DNA from: Benzoatithermus sp963720725
GTDB lineage: Bacteria; Pseudomonadota; Alphaproteobacteria; Geminicoccales; Geminicoccaceae
Reading direction: 5' to 3'
NCBI GenBank assembly: GCA_963720725.1
Contig: CAVRGN010000013.1
Coordinates: 186,001 to 250,000 of the forward strand
Length of the DNA stretch: 64,000 bases
Under the pieces are notes generated by a model. That model did not search any database. It was not told the origin of the DNA and saw nothing but the letters and a program-made list of their open reading frames with translations. A program made the translations under genes and the position numbers. Numbering within the stretch: the first letter of the stretch is position 1; each line of letters begins with the position of its first letter. Below, piece after piece: positions 26,546-35,190 of this stretch.

Positions 26546-26959
26546 ATGCCGGACCTGCCGCTGACCGGCCGCTGTCAGTGCGGCGCCGCCAGCTACGCGA
26601 TCACGGCCGAGCCCGAGACGGTCTATGTCTGCCACTGCCGCGAGTGCCAGCGGCAGTCGGCCTCCGCGTTCGGGATCTCGGTCTCGGTGCCCAAGGCGCA
26701 CTTCCGGCTGGAGCGCGGCGAGGTGCGGACCTGGTCGCGGCGGACCGACAGCGGCAGGATCCTCGACTGCAGGTTCTGCGGCGTCTGCGGCACCCGGCTG
26801 TGGCACGAGGGTGCGGGCTGGGACGTGCTCAGCGTCAAGGGCGGCTCGCTCGACCGGCCGGTCGATCTGAGCCGTGCGATCCACATCTGGACCTCGCGCC
26901 GGTTGCCGGGTGTCGCGATCCCGCCGGGCGCGCCGCAGTTCGTCGAAGAGCCCATCTAG
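26546..26959 (+). CDS. GFA-family (CENP-V/GFA) zinc protein
   Basis: This 137-residue protein has the zinc-binding cysteines of the GFA family: GRCQCGA near the N-terminus, CHCRECQRQSASAF, then CGVCGTRLW. The fold was first described for a glutathione-dependent formaldehyde-activating enzyme, though most members lack a proven reaction. It lies four bases after the dehydrogenase with a GGGAG site and is cotranscribed with it and BKACE. A role in handling a reactive carbonyl product of the pathway is possible but unproven. Confidence 0.88.
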   Translation: MPDLPLTGRCQCGAASYAITAEPETVYVCHCRECQRQSASAFGISVSVPKAHFRLERGEVRTWSRRTDSGRILDCRFCGVCGTRLWHEGAGWDVLSVKGGSLDRPVDLSRAIHIWTSRRLPGVAIPPGAPQFVEEPI

Positions 26960-26977
26960 CGACATCGGGGAGCGCAC

Positions 26978-27911
26978 ATGGCGCCAAGCCGCAAGGTCAT
27001 CATCACCTGCGCCGTCACCGGCGCGATCCACACGCCCTCGATGTCGCCGCACCTGCCGGTGACGCCCGAGGAGATCGCCGACGCCGCGATCGGTGCCGCC
27101 GAGGCCGGCGCCGCCATCGTCCACCTGCACGCGCGCGACCCCGTGACGGGCAAGCCCGACCAGACGCCCGAGGCGTTCGCACCCTTCCTGCAGGTGATCA
27201 AGCAGCGCAGCGACTGCGTGATCAACCTGACCACCGGCGGTGCCCCCTACATGAGCATCGAGGAGCGGGTCCGGCCGGCGGCGACCTTCAAGCCCGAGGT
27301 CGCCTCGCTCAACATGGGCTCGATGAATTTCGGCCTGTTTCCGATGCTCGACCGGTTCAAGGAGTTCCGGCACGACTGGGAGCGGCAGCACCTCGAGAAC
27401 AGCCGCAACCTGGTGTTCAAGAACACCTTCCAGGACATCGAGTACATCCTGCGCACCTGTGCCGAGAACGGCACCCGGTTCGAGTTCGAGTGCTACGACG
27501 TCGAGCCACCTCTACAGCCTGGCGCATTTTCGCGACCGCGGGCTGGTCACCGCGCCCTTGTTCGTCCAGACCGTGTTCGGCATCCTGGGCGGCATCGGCC
27601 CGCATCCCGAGGACGTGCAGCATATGAGGCGCACGGCCGACCGCCTGTTCGGCGGCGACTATCGCTGGTCGGTGCTGGGTGCCGGCCGACACCAGATGCC
27701 GATCGCGGCCATGGCCGCGGCCATGGGCGGCAATGTCCGGGTCGGGCTGGAGGACTCCTTGTGGGACGGCCCGGGCCGGCTGGCCGAGAGCAACGCGGCG
27801 CAGGTCCGGCGGGCGCGGTCGATCCTGGAGGGGCTCGGGCTGGAGGTGGCGACGCCGGCGGAGGCGCGGGAGATCCTGTCGCTCAAGGGCGGGGACCGGG
27901 TCGGGTTCTAA
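26978..27911 (+). pseudogene. BKACE beta-keto acid cleavage enzyme (DUF849), frameshifted
   Basis: From ATG 26978 (GGGGAG upstream) the protein begins KVIITCAVTGAIHTPSMSPH with GAAIVHLHARDP, INLTTGG and LNMGSMNFG. This is the DUF849 TIM barrel with its metal-binding His pair. At about 27503 an extra G (GTCGAGCCAC for GTCAGCCAC) shifts the frame. The rest is complete in the next frame: HLYSLAHFRDRGLV, FVQTVFGILGGIG, GAGRHQMPIAAMAAAMGGNV and RVGLEDSLW. These enzymes convert a beta-keto acid plus acetyl-CoA to acetoacetate plus an acyl-CoA. One base removed restores a normal protein of about 310 residues. Confidence 0.88.
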
Positions 27912-27933
27912 GCCGTGGTCCGGCCGCGCCGGG

Positions 27934-28842
27934 TCAGCCGCGCGAGCGCCAGGTGCGGCGCAGGAGGACGGCTGCCAGCAGCGCGCCCGCCGGCCACAGG
28001 AACCAGGGCTGGCCGGAGCCGGTGGCGAGATTGACCAGGGCCAAAGCCGCCGTGATCACAGCACAGCGCACGAGCTGCACGTCAAGCCAACCCTGGGCCA
28101 GCAGCGGCGCGGCCTGCAGGCCGATGGCGGCCAGGAAGGCAATGCCGGGCCACACCGCCCAAAGCTCGGCACCGGTGCTGAGGTCGATCGCGAGCAGGAG
28201 CAGCCAGACGATGCCCAGTGTTTGGATCAGGCGCACGGTCGTCGACGGTGCCGAGAGCGGAGGGGCGGGTCGCGGCGCCGGGCGCGCTTGCTCGCGCGGG
28301 CTGGCGGACGCGGTCGAGCCGTCCATCAGCAGACGGTAGACCGGCACCCATTCGTCGAGATTCTTGGGCTGTCGCTCGCCCAGGAACTCGTAGCCGAGCG
28401 ACAGCTTGCTGCGCACCTGGTCGTACACGGGTTGCGAGATCAGGACCCCGCCGGGCTCGGCCATGGTCTGCAGGCGGGCCGCCAGGTTGACGCCCTCGCC
28501 GAACAGGTCGCCGCCATCGACCATCACGTCGCCCAGATGCACGCCGATGCGAAAGCGCATGGCGCGAGCCGGCGCCTCGCGGCGGGTGCGGGCCGCAAGC
28601 TCGGTCTGCACCTCGGCCGCGCACTGCACCGCCTCGACCACGCTCGGGAAATCGGCGATCAGCCCGTCGCCGGCGGTGTTGGCGATCCGGCCACGGTGGC
28701 GCTCGATCAGCCGGGCGAACACCGCGCGGGAATCCCGAAGCGCCGCCATCGCCGCCACCTCGTCGGCGGCCATCAGCCGGCTGTAGCCCTCGACGTCGGC
28801 CGCGAGGATGGTGGTGAGCTTGCGCTCGATCGGGCTGGCCAC
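27934..28842 (-). CDS. class III adenylate/guanylate cyclase with C-terminal membrane helices
   Basis: This 302-residue protein has an N-terminal cyclase catalytic domain. Its metal-binding aspartates are in LAADVEGYSRLM (about 16) and ANTAGDGLIADF (about 59), with the substrate region FRIGVHLGDVMVDGGDLFGEGVNLAARL. A Pro/Ala linker (about 180-205) leads to four hydrophobic segments at the C-terminus, an inverted order compared with sensor-first cyclases. It probably makes cAMP. A perfect CRP-type site at 60 kb shows that cAMP-dependent control is plausible in this genome. It is convergent with the BKACE gene. Confidence 0.9.
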   Translation of the reverse strand: MASPIERKLTTILAADVEGYSRLMAADEVAAMAALRDSRAVFARLIERHRGRIANTAGDGLIADFPSVVEAVQCAAEVQTELAARTRREAPARAMRFRIGVHLGDVMVDGGDLFGEGVNLAARLQTMAEPGGVLISQPVYDQVRSKLSLGYEFLGERQPKNLDEWVPVYRLLMDGSTASASPREQARPAPRPAPPLSAPSTTVRLIQTLGIVWLLLLAIDLSTGAELWAVWPGIAFLAAIGLQAAPLLAQGWLDVQLVRCAVITAALALVNLATGSGQPWFLWPAGALLAAVLLRRTWRSRG

Positions 28843-28935
28843 CTGTGGGCGGACCCCAAGTCATGCCGGCGCCGCGGCGGCCCCGACCGCCGCGATCAAG
28901 TGCCGGGATCCGCACCTGGAAGCAAGCGTCGGCGC

Positions 28936-30078
28936 TCAGCCGTCGTTGCGCCAGAGCTGGACCGCGGTGCGCCCGGTCCGGTCGTAGTCCGCCCCCATCA
29001 GCGACGGCCTGCCGCTCCCGTCGGCGTCGACGACCTGCATGTTGTGCGAGCTGGTGGCGGCCAGGATCTGCGGCGGTCCGAAGGTGCCGTGGCCACCCTG
29101 ATTGTAGTAGATCTTGATGGCAGGTGCGGCGGTGAGCTCGGTGGCGGCGGTGGCGAGGTCGGCATACCCGTCGCCGTCGAAATCGGCGATGCCCGCGAAA
29201 TGCACGTCGGCCTCGACGCCGTCCTCGACCACGATCTCGGCCCAGGGCGTGCCGGCGGCCGGATCGGCCGGCGCCTTGAACCAGGAGACGCGGCCGAGGG
29301 TGCCGGCCCGGTGTGCCGGCGTCACCACGATGTCCGGGCGGCCGTCGCCGTCGATCTGGCCTATGGCGACGACGCCGTTGGCGGGAGCCGCCGCATTGTA
29401 GGTGAAGCCGGTGAAGGCCAGCAGGCCGACCGTCCCGATATTCCTGAACCAATGGCGCGGGAGGACGATGTCGGGCCGGCCGTCCAGGTCGAGGTCGGCG
29501 ACCTTCAGCCCGTCGCCATCCTCGACGGGCAGGCCGATCGTGCGATGCGTCCAGCGGCCGGCGGGCCACTGCCGCCAGAGATGCAGCCGGTTGCCGTGGC
29601 GGCTCTGGCCGCGCGCCACGAGGTCGGGCAGGCCGTCCAGGTCCAGGTCCGCCACCTCGACATCGTGCAGCTTGTAGCCCGAGACCAGTTGGCGTGCCCG
29701 CCAGCCCCGATCGGTCGACACGAAGGCGGTCAGACCCGTCACGCCGCCCGTGTCGGTGGTGGCGACGATGTCCAGCCGGCCGTCGCGGTCGAGGTCCACC
29801 ACCTCGATGTCCGTGCCGACCACGGCCCGGGTGCTGATGGCTGTCCGCTGCCAGTCGGAGCTGCGATACCAGTAGAGCCCGGGCCGCTCCTCCGAGTGGC
29901 CGCCGAGCAGGAAATCGACGCGACCGTCGCCGTCGAGGTCGGCTGCGGCCTTGCCCCAGGCCTTGGGCGGTCCCTCAGGGTCGATCACGACGGGGCTGAA
30001 CGAGGATGCGGCGAGGGCCCCGCCCCCGGTCAACATGCACATGGCGAGGGTGAGCAGACGGCCGATCTGGCTGCGCAT
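28936..30078 (-). CDS. secreted FG-GAP/VCBS seven-bladed propeller (copy 1)
   Basis: This 380-residue exported protein has a signal peptide (about 23 residues, ending GALA) followed by seven calcium-binding-loop repeats: ADLDGDGRVDFL, VDLDRDGRLDIV, ADLDLDGLPDLV, ADLDLDGRPDIV, GQIDGDGRPDIV, ADFDGDGYADLA and VDADGSGRPSLM. This is an integrin-like FG-GAP propeller. Proteins of this kind act at the surface in adhesion or as binding modules; no enzyme domain is attached. A close paralog in the same orientation begins at 31767, with a thioesterase gene on the opposite strand between the two. Confidence 0.88.
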   Translation of the reverse strand: MRSQIGRLLTLAMCMLTGGGALAASSFSPVVIDPEGPPKAWGKAAADLDGDGRVDFLLGGHSEERPGLYWYRSSDWQRTAISTRAVVGTDIEVVDLDRDGRLDIVATTDTGGVTGLTAFVSTDRGWRARQLVSGYKLHDVEVADLDLDGLPDLVARGQSRHGNRLHLWRQWPAGRWTHRTIGLPVEDGDGLKVADLDLDGRPDIVLPRHWFRNIGTVGLLAFTGFTYNAAAPANGVVAIGQIDGDGRPDIVVTPAHRAGTLGRVSWFKAPADPAAGTPWAEIVVEDGVEADVHFAGIADFDGDGYADLATAATELTAAPAIKIYYNQGGHGTFGPPQILAATSSHNMQVVDADGSGRPSLMGADYDRTGRTAVQLWRNDG

Positions 30079-30207
30079 GAAATTGTTCTTTCCGATTGCC
30101 GCGGCGGACGATGCCGCCGTCCATTGGCGCCGAGGGGGACGGCGTGCTTGATTCCGGACCGGTTAGCGCGGCAGGACGGGGATGGTTCCATCCGGGGAAG
30201 GAGAGGC

Positions 30208-30615
30208 ATGGGCGTGATAGCCGAAGTCGGCGCCGAAGCCGAGGTGGAGTTGGTGGTCTCCGCGGGCGACACCGCCGCGCGGCTGGGTGTCGAGCCCGGG
30301 GAGGCCTATCCCGAGGTCCTGGCGACGCGGACCATGGTCGGGGAGATGGAGCGCGCCGCGGCCAAGCTGCTGCGGCCGCATCTGCGGCCGGGCGAGCTCT
30401 CGGTCGGCGTGCGGGTCGAGGTGGAGCATGCAGCACCGACCCCGGTCGGCGCGCGGGTCGTCACCCGCGCGCGCTATCTCGGCACCGAGGGCAGGCTGCA
30501 CCTGTTCGAGGTCGAGGCATTCGATCCGGGCGGCCGGATCGGCCACGGCCGCCATGCGCGTGCCGTGGTCGAGGAGGCGCGCCTGCTGGCCGGCGCGGGC
30601 CGGCGCCGCGGCTGA
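30208..30615 (+). CDS. FlK-like hotdog thioesterase
   Basis: This 135-residue hotdog-fold protein resembles the fluoroacetyl-CoA thioesterase group. It has a catalytic-type Thr/Glu region (YPEVLATRTMVGEMERAAAKL), then the conserved VRVEVEHAAPTPVGARV and LFEVEAFDPGGRIGHGRHARAVV. It should release free acids from small acyl-CoAs. A strong GGAAGGAGAGG site precedes ATG 30208. Thioesterases often accompany BKACE modules, hydrolysing the acyl-CoA product. Here it lies 2.3 kb downstream of BKACE on the same strand, separated by opposite-strand genes, so the link is inferred. Confidence 0.82.
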   Translation: MGVIAEVGAEAEVELVVSAGDTAARLGVEPGEAYPEVLATRTMVGEMERAAAKLLRPHLRPGELSVGVRVEVEHAAPTPVGARVVTRARYLGTEGRLHLFEVEAFDPGGRIGHGRHARAVVEEARLLAGAGRRRG

Positions 30616-30621
30616 AGCGGG

Positions 30622-31767
30622 TCAGTACTGGGTGCTGCGCCAGAGCTTGATCCGCGTGCGGTCGCGCCGGTCGTAGTCGGCACCCATCAGCGACAGGTTG
30701 CCGTCATTGTCGAGGTCCATGACCTGCATGTTGTGCGAGCTGGTGTTGGCCAGGACCTGCGGCCCGGTCAGCTCGCCCGTACCCTTGGGATTGAAGTAGA
30801 GCTTGATCTGCGGGCGGCGGGTGAGCTCGGTCATCGCGGTGGCGACGTCATTGTGTCCGTCGCCGTCGAAATCGCCGATGCCGACGAAATGCCCGTCGCG
30901 CTCGACGCCGCTCTCGATCACCGTCTCGCTCCACGGCGTCCCGTCCGCCGGATGCTCGGGTGCCTTGAACCAGGAGACGCGGCCGAACGTGCCGGCGCGA
31001 TGGGCGGGCGAGACCACGATGTCGACCAGCCGGTCCTCGTCGATCCGGCCCAGCGCCACCACGCCATTGGGCGGGGCCGCCAGGTTGTAGGTGATGCGCA
31101 CGAACTCCGGGACCGCCGTGGTGCCGACATTCTTGAACCAGTAGCGCGGGATCACGATGTCCGGCCGGCCGTCACGGTCGAGATCAGCGACCTTGAGCCC
31201 GTCGCCGTTCTCGATCGGCAGGGCGATCGAGCTGTGGGTCCACCGGTTCGGCGGCCCCTGGCGCCAGATGCGCACTCGGTTGCCGAGCTTGCTCTGGCCG
31301 CGGCCGACCAGGTCGAGCAGGCCGTCGCCATTCACGTCGGCGACCTCGACATCGTGCAGGCGGACGCCGCCGACCAGCCGCCGCGCCTTCCAGCCGCGGA
31401 AGGTGTTGACGAACGCGGTGATGCCCGGGACGCCGTCGGTGTCGGTGGTGGCGACGATGTCGGGCCGGCCGTCACGATTGAGGTCGACCACCTCGATGTC
31501 GGTGCCGACCTGCGCATGCCGGCTGATGGTCTGCCGCCTCCAGTCGGGATTGCGGTACCAGTAGAGGCCGGAACCCGAATCGGCATGGCCGCCGATCAGG
31601 AAATCGACGCGACCGTCGCCATCGATGTCGCCGGAGGCCTTGCCCCAGGCCTTGGCCGGACCGGCGGTGTCGACGACCGAATAGCTGAACGATGCCGCGG
31701 CCAGGGCGGGAACCCCCGGAAGCGACATCAGCGATGCCAGGGCAAGGCCGACCGCAAGGCGCTGCAT
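30622..31767 (-). CDS. secreted FG-GAP/VCBS seven-bladed propeller (copy 2)
   Basis: This 381-residue paralog of the gene at 28936 has a signal peptide ending near PALA and seven FG-GAP loops: GDIDGDGRVDFL, VDLNRDGRPDIV, ADVNGDGLLDLV, ADLDRDGRPDIV, GRIDEDRLVDIV, GDFDGDGHNDVA and MDLDNDGNLSLM. Most of each blade aligns residue for residue with copy 1, for example VGTDIEVVDL, GVTGLTAFV versus GVPGITAFV, and SSHNMQV. The fifth loop is degenerate (DED in place of DGDGD). The ATG at 31767 has AAGGAGG upstream; an earlier in-frame start lacks a signal peptide. Its stop lies seven bases from the convergent thioesterase stop. Confidence 0.88.
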   Translation of the reverse strand: MQRLAVGLALASLMSLPGVPALAAASFSYSVVDTAGPAKAWGKASGDIDGDGRVDFLIGGHADSGSGLYWYRNPDWRRQTISRHAQVGTDIEVVDLNRDGRPDIVATTDTDGVPGITAFVNTFRGWKARRLVGGVRLHDVEVADVNGDGLLDLVGRGQSKLGNRVRIWRQGPPNRWTHSSIALPIENGDGLKVADLDRDGRPDIVIPRYWFKNVGTTAVPEFVRITYNLAAPPNGVVALGRIDEDRLVDIVVSPAHRAGTFGRVSWFKAPEHPADGTPWSETVIESGVERDGHFVGIGDFDGDGHNDVATAMTELTRRPQIKLYFNPKGTGELTGPQVLANTSSHNMQVMDLDNDGNLSLMGADYDRRDRTRIKLWRSTQY

Positions 31768-32065
31768 GGATCGTCTTCTCCTCCTTGGTGCCTCTTGCGG
31801 GCGCCAGGCCGAAACCTGTTGGAGCTGCCTCCCTTGCCGACGCGCCGCGGGCAATGCGGTGAGTCACGCGGTGCCGGCATTGCCTGCCGGCTTTTCCAGC
31901 CGCCAATCTAGCAGTCGGCCCTGCAACAGGTTGGCTGTGGTTTGGTGCGGACGGCTCCGGCGGCACCTCAGGTCGAGGATTGTGCCGCCGATGCAACAGG
32001 AATGGCGGCGAAGCCATAGCTTCGCCGCCGGAGGATGTGCGGTTGGAAGAGGGGCGGCCGGCCGC
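31768..32065. other. intergenic region with a weak hairpin
   Basis: No coding frame with family resemblance was seen in these 298 bases. It must hold the promoter for the FG-GAP gene on the minus strand. A GCCGGC/GCCGGC hairpin with a seven-base loop followed by TTTT (31873-31895, plus strand) could be a terminator, but no plus-strand gene ends near it. Confidence 0.4.
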
Positions 32066-32779
32066 TCAGCCGGTCACGTCGACCCGCAGCTCGCCCACGC
32101 CGTCGACATGGCCGTGCAGCTGGTCGCCGGGCTTGACCGCCGCCACGCCGGCCGGGGTGCCGGTGAAGATCAGGTCGCCCGGCGCCAGCTCGAACAGCCC
32201 GGACAGGTAGCTGATCGTCTCGTCGATCTTCCAGATCAGCTGGGCGAGGTCACCGGTCTGGCGCCGCTCGCCATTGACGTCGAGCCAGATCTCGCCACTG
32301 CTCGGGTGGCCGATCCGGGCGGCGGGCACCAGGGGCGAGATCGGTGCGGAGGCGTCGAAGCCCTTGGCCGTGTCCCAGGGCCGGCCGGCCTTCTTGGCCT
32401 CGGCCTGCAGGTCGCGCCGGGTCATGTCGAGGCCGACGCCGTAGCCCCAGATGCAGTCCAGCGCCCGGTCGACCGGGATGTTGCGGCCACCCTTGCCCAG
32501 GGCCACGACGAGCTCGATCTCGTGATGCACGTCCTTGGTCGCCTGCGGGTAGGGAAACCGCCCGTCGGTCGTCAGCGCGTCGGCCGGCTTGGCGAAGAAG
32601 AACGGCGGCTCGCGGTTGGGATCGTGCCCCATCTCGCGCGCGTGCTCGGCGTAGTTGCGCCCGACGCAGTAGACCCGGCGCACCGGGAACAGGCCGGACT
32701 CGCCCTCGACCGGCAAACCGACCGCGGGCGGCGGCGTGATGACGTACCGGGTCTTCCCGGTGGCAGCCGGCTGATCCAT
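32066..32779 (-). CDS. fumarylacetoacetate hydrolase family protein
   Basis: This 237-residue FAH-fold hydrolase has VYCVGRNYAEHAREMG, PFFFAKPADAL, the metal-binding acidic pair in HHEIELVVALG, GYGVGLDMTRRDLQ and the end GDLIFTGTPAGVAAVKPGD. The short form without the N-terminal SH3 domain is typical of acylpyruvases, oxaloacetate tautomerases and aromatic meta-pathway hydrolases. A GAGGAGAGG site precedes the ATG. It lies 36 bases after the last ABC permease gene and completes a five-gene operon, so it probably acts on a metabolite of the imported compound. Confidence 0.88.
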   Translation of the reverse strand: MDQPAATGKTRYVITPPPAVGLPVEGESGLFPVRRVYCVGRNYAEHAREMGHDPNREPPFFFAKPADALTTDGRFPYPQATKDVHHEIELVVALGKGGRNIPVDRALDCIWGYGVGLDMTRRDLQAEAKKAGRPWDTAKGFDASAPISPLVPAARIGHPSSGEIWLDVNGERRQTGDLAQLIWKIDETISYLSGLFELAPGDLIFTGTPAGVAAVKPGDQLHGHVDGVGELRVDVTG

Positions 32780-32815
32780 CTGCGTCCTCTCCTCATGTTG
32801 CCGGGTGCCGCGCGT

Positions 32816-33571
32816 CTAGCCGCGCGTGCCCGCGAAATACTCCACCCGCCGCTCCAGTGCTGCCACGCCCTCGGCAAGGACGATGGCGAACGCGAACAGG
32901 ATCAGGGTCAGGGCCCAGAACGGCTCCAGAAGGAAGCTGCGCGAATAGAGCTCGAACAGCTCGCCCAGGCCCACGATCGACACCAGAAGCTGGCCGATCA
33001 CCACGCCCTTGACGCCGCGGATCACGCCGAGCCGGATGCCGGTCAGGATCTCCGGCAGGGCCGACAGCAGCAGGACCTTGCCGTAGAGCTGCACGGGCGT
33101 GGCGCCGAACGAGCGTGCCATCTCGACCAGCGACGGGCTGGCGTTGCGCACTCCGGCGCGGGTGTCGAGGACGATGATCCAGATCGCGAACATGACCACG
33201 GTGACGATGATCGTGGTCTGGCCGAAGCCGAACAGGATCATGATCACCGGCACCAGTGCCGTCAGCGGCGCGCTCAGGAACAGGTTGACCCACAGGCCCA
33301 GGAAGTCGTCGGCGACCTTGGACCGGCCCATGGCCACGCCCAGCGGCACGCCGGCCGCGATCGCGATCGCCATGCCGGCCACGAAGGCCAGGAGCGTGTC
33401 GAGGGCGGCGCGGGCGAAGGTGCCGGTGAGCACGACGTCGCCCATCGCACCCAGGACCGCGGTGAGGGGCGGCAGGAGCTGGACCAGGCCCAGGCGGCCG
33501 ACCAGCTCCCAGATCAGCGCCCAGGCCAGGAGCGAGGTTGCCATCGGGAAGCGGCGCAGGAGGCCGGGCAT
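32816..33571 (-). CDS. ABC transporter permease (SsuC/TauC type)
   Basis: This 251-residue inner-membrane protein has about six helices and the EAA-type coupling loop (MARSFGATPVQLYGKVLLLSALPEI, split across the loop). It forms the channel of a nitrate/sulfonate/taurine-type importer. The ATG at 33571 has a GGAG site. An alternative ATG at 33592 would overlap the ATPase stop. A second permease of the same type lies upstream of the ATPase, so the natural channel is probably a heterodimer. The substrate cannot be read from the sequence; the FAH enzyme downstream suggests an organic acid or aromatic compound. Confidence 0.88.
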   Translation of the reverse strand: MPGLLRRFPMATSLLAWALIWELVGRLGLVQLLPPLTAVLGAMGDVVLTGTFARAALDTLLAFVAGMAIAIAAGVPLGVAMGRSKVADDFLGLWVNLFLSAPLTALVPVIMILFGFGQTTIIVTVVMFAIWIIVLDTRAGVRNASPSLVEMARSFGATPVQLYGKVLLLSALPEILTGIRLGVIRGVKGVVIGQLLVSIVGLGELFELYSRSFLLEPFWALTLILFAFAIVLAEGVAALERRVEYFAGTRG

Positions 33572-33581
33572 CGCGCCGCTC

Positions 33582-34385
33582 CTACTCGACATATTGCTTG
33601 AGGAGCTGCCAGATCTCGTCGACCAGGTCGAGATAGTGGCGGCTGCGGCGGATCTCGTCGGGGTCGCCCTGGGAGCCCAGGCTGGTCTCGATCTCGCGCC
33701 AGACCTGGCCCGGCCGCCGCGACAGCAGCACCACCCGGTCGGAGACGTAGACCGCCTCCTCGATCGAGTGGGTGACGAAGATGAAGGTCTTCTTCTCGAC
33801 CGCGACCAGGCGCAGCAGGTCCTCCTGGAACTTGCGCCGGGTCTGCTCGTCGACGGCGGAGAACGGCTCGTCCATGAGCAGCACGTCGGCGTCGACCGCC
33901 AGCGCCCGGGCGAGACCGACGCGCTGGCGCATGCCGCCCGAGAGCTCGTGCGGGTAGCGCTCCTCGAAGCCGGCGAGCCCGACCTCGTGCAGGTGCTGGC
34001 GCGCGATGTCCTCGCGCTCGGCCTGCGAGACCCCGCGCAGCTCGAGCCCGAAGGCGGCGTTGCGCAGCGTGGTGGCCCAGGGCAGGAGGGCGAAGTCCTG
34101 GAAGACGAAGGCGCGCTCGGGCCCGGGTGCCGTGACCGTCCGGCCATTGACCAGGACACTGCCGCCGGTGGCCGGGATCAGCCCGGCAATGATCTTGAGC
34201 AGCGTGGTCTTGCCGCAGCCGCTGGGGCCCAGCAGCGTGGTGAGCTGGCCGCGCGGGAAGCGCAGGTTGATGTCGTTCAGCGCCTCGGTGCCGCCGGGAT
34301 AGACCTTGCCGACATGGCGCACCTCGACCGCGGCGTCGTCCGCCGTGCCGGCCGAGGGTGCGAGCGGCATGGCGACGACGCTCAT
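33582..34385 (-). CDS. ABC transporter ATP-binding protein (SsuB/TauB type)
   Basis: This 267-residue nucleotide-binding subunit has Walker A (GPSGCGKTT), the Q-loop (VFQDFALLPW), the signature LSGGMRQRVGLARAL, Walker B (VLLMDEPFSAVD) and the H-loop (VTHSIEEAV). It powers the two permeases on either side of it. Its start overlaps the stop of the upstream permease as ATGA (34382-34385), indicating coupling. It is intact although the upstream permease and binding-protein genes are frameshifted in this sequence. Confidence 0.92.
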   Translation of the reverse strand: MSVVAMPLAPSAGTADDAAVEVRHVGKVYPGGTEALNDINLRFPRGQLTTLLGPSGCGKTTLLKIIAGLIPATGGSVLVNGRTVTAPGPERAFVFQDFALLPWATTLRNAAFGLELRGVSQAEREDIARQHLHEVGLAGFEERYPHELSGGMRQRVGLARALAVDADVLLMDEPFSAVDEQTRRKFQEDLLRLVAVEKKTFIFVTHSIEEAVYVSDRVVLLSRRPGQVWREIETSLGSQGDPDEIRRSRHYLDLVDEIWQLLKQYVE

Positions 34386-35190
34386 CGGCCACGCCGCTCC
34401 GGGCGGAACAGGCGGGTCTCGAGCTGGCCGAGCAGCTCGATGGTCACGGCGGAGAAGACGATGATCGAGAGGATGGTGGCGTACATCTGCGCATAGTCCG
34501 CCATGGAGCGGTAGTAGGTGATCAGGTCGCCGATGCCGGTGGGCGTGATCAGGAGTTCGGCCAGGACCACGCCGATGAAGCCCGCGGCCACGCCCAGCCG
34601 CAGCCCGGCGAAGATCACCGGCGCCGCGTCGGGGATGATCACCTTCGCCACCTGCTGCCAGCGACTGCCGAGGAACGCGCGGCACATCTGGATCAGCGAC
34701 GGACTGGCGTTGCGCACGGCACCGAACGAGTTGAGCACGATCACCGGCATGCGCCAGGATGCACGACCGCGATCACCTTGGAGGTCAGGCCGATGCCGTA
34801 GACGAAGGTGATCAGCGGGATCAGTGCGGCCATGGGTGCCGCCTGCAGCACGGTGAACAGAGGCGCCCCCAGCCATTCCAGCCCGCGCGACAGGCCCATG
34901 GCGACGCCGAGCCCGACGCCGGCCACGGCCGACAGCACGACGCCGATCACCAAGGGCTGCAGGGTCGAGAGATAGGCGCGCGGCAGCTCGCCGCTGAGCA
35001 CGAGGTCGAACAGCGCCGCCATGGTCGCCGAGAAGGTCGGGAAGGCGAAGCTGATCGGCACCCGCCCGGCGAGCTCCCAGGCGAGCGCCACGACCGCGAC
35101 CGACAGCACGCGCCACACCCAGCCGGGGACGGCGGGCCAGCCCGCCGCATCCGGCCGGCCGGCCGCGACCGCGTCGAGCGGCAGCGCCAC
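34382..35190 (-). pseudogene. ABC transporter permease, frameshifted
   Basis: GTG 35190 directly follows the binding-protein stop and begins a normal permease: VLSVAVVALAWELAGRVP, then FSATMAALFDLVLSGELP, PMAALIPLITFVYGIG and TSKVIAVV. Near 34747-34762 the frame is lost; the downstream half (MPVIVLNSFGAVRNAS, MCRAFLGSRWQQVAKVIIPD and the remaining helices) reads in another frame to 34382. The intervening bases fit two extra C residues 13 bases apart (GTG-C-ATCCTGGCG-C-ATG), which restores VVILAMPVIVLN, or alternatively one lost base. The rest of the protein is undamaged, so a sequence error must be considered. Confidence 0.85.

Noticed and set aside
27679..30615. 978-codon plus-strand frame ending in the thioesterase
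   Set aside because: Only the last 135 codons match a family and have a ribosome-binding site; the rest is antisense to the cyclase and FG-GAP genes.
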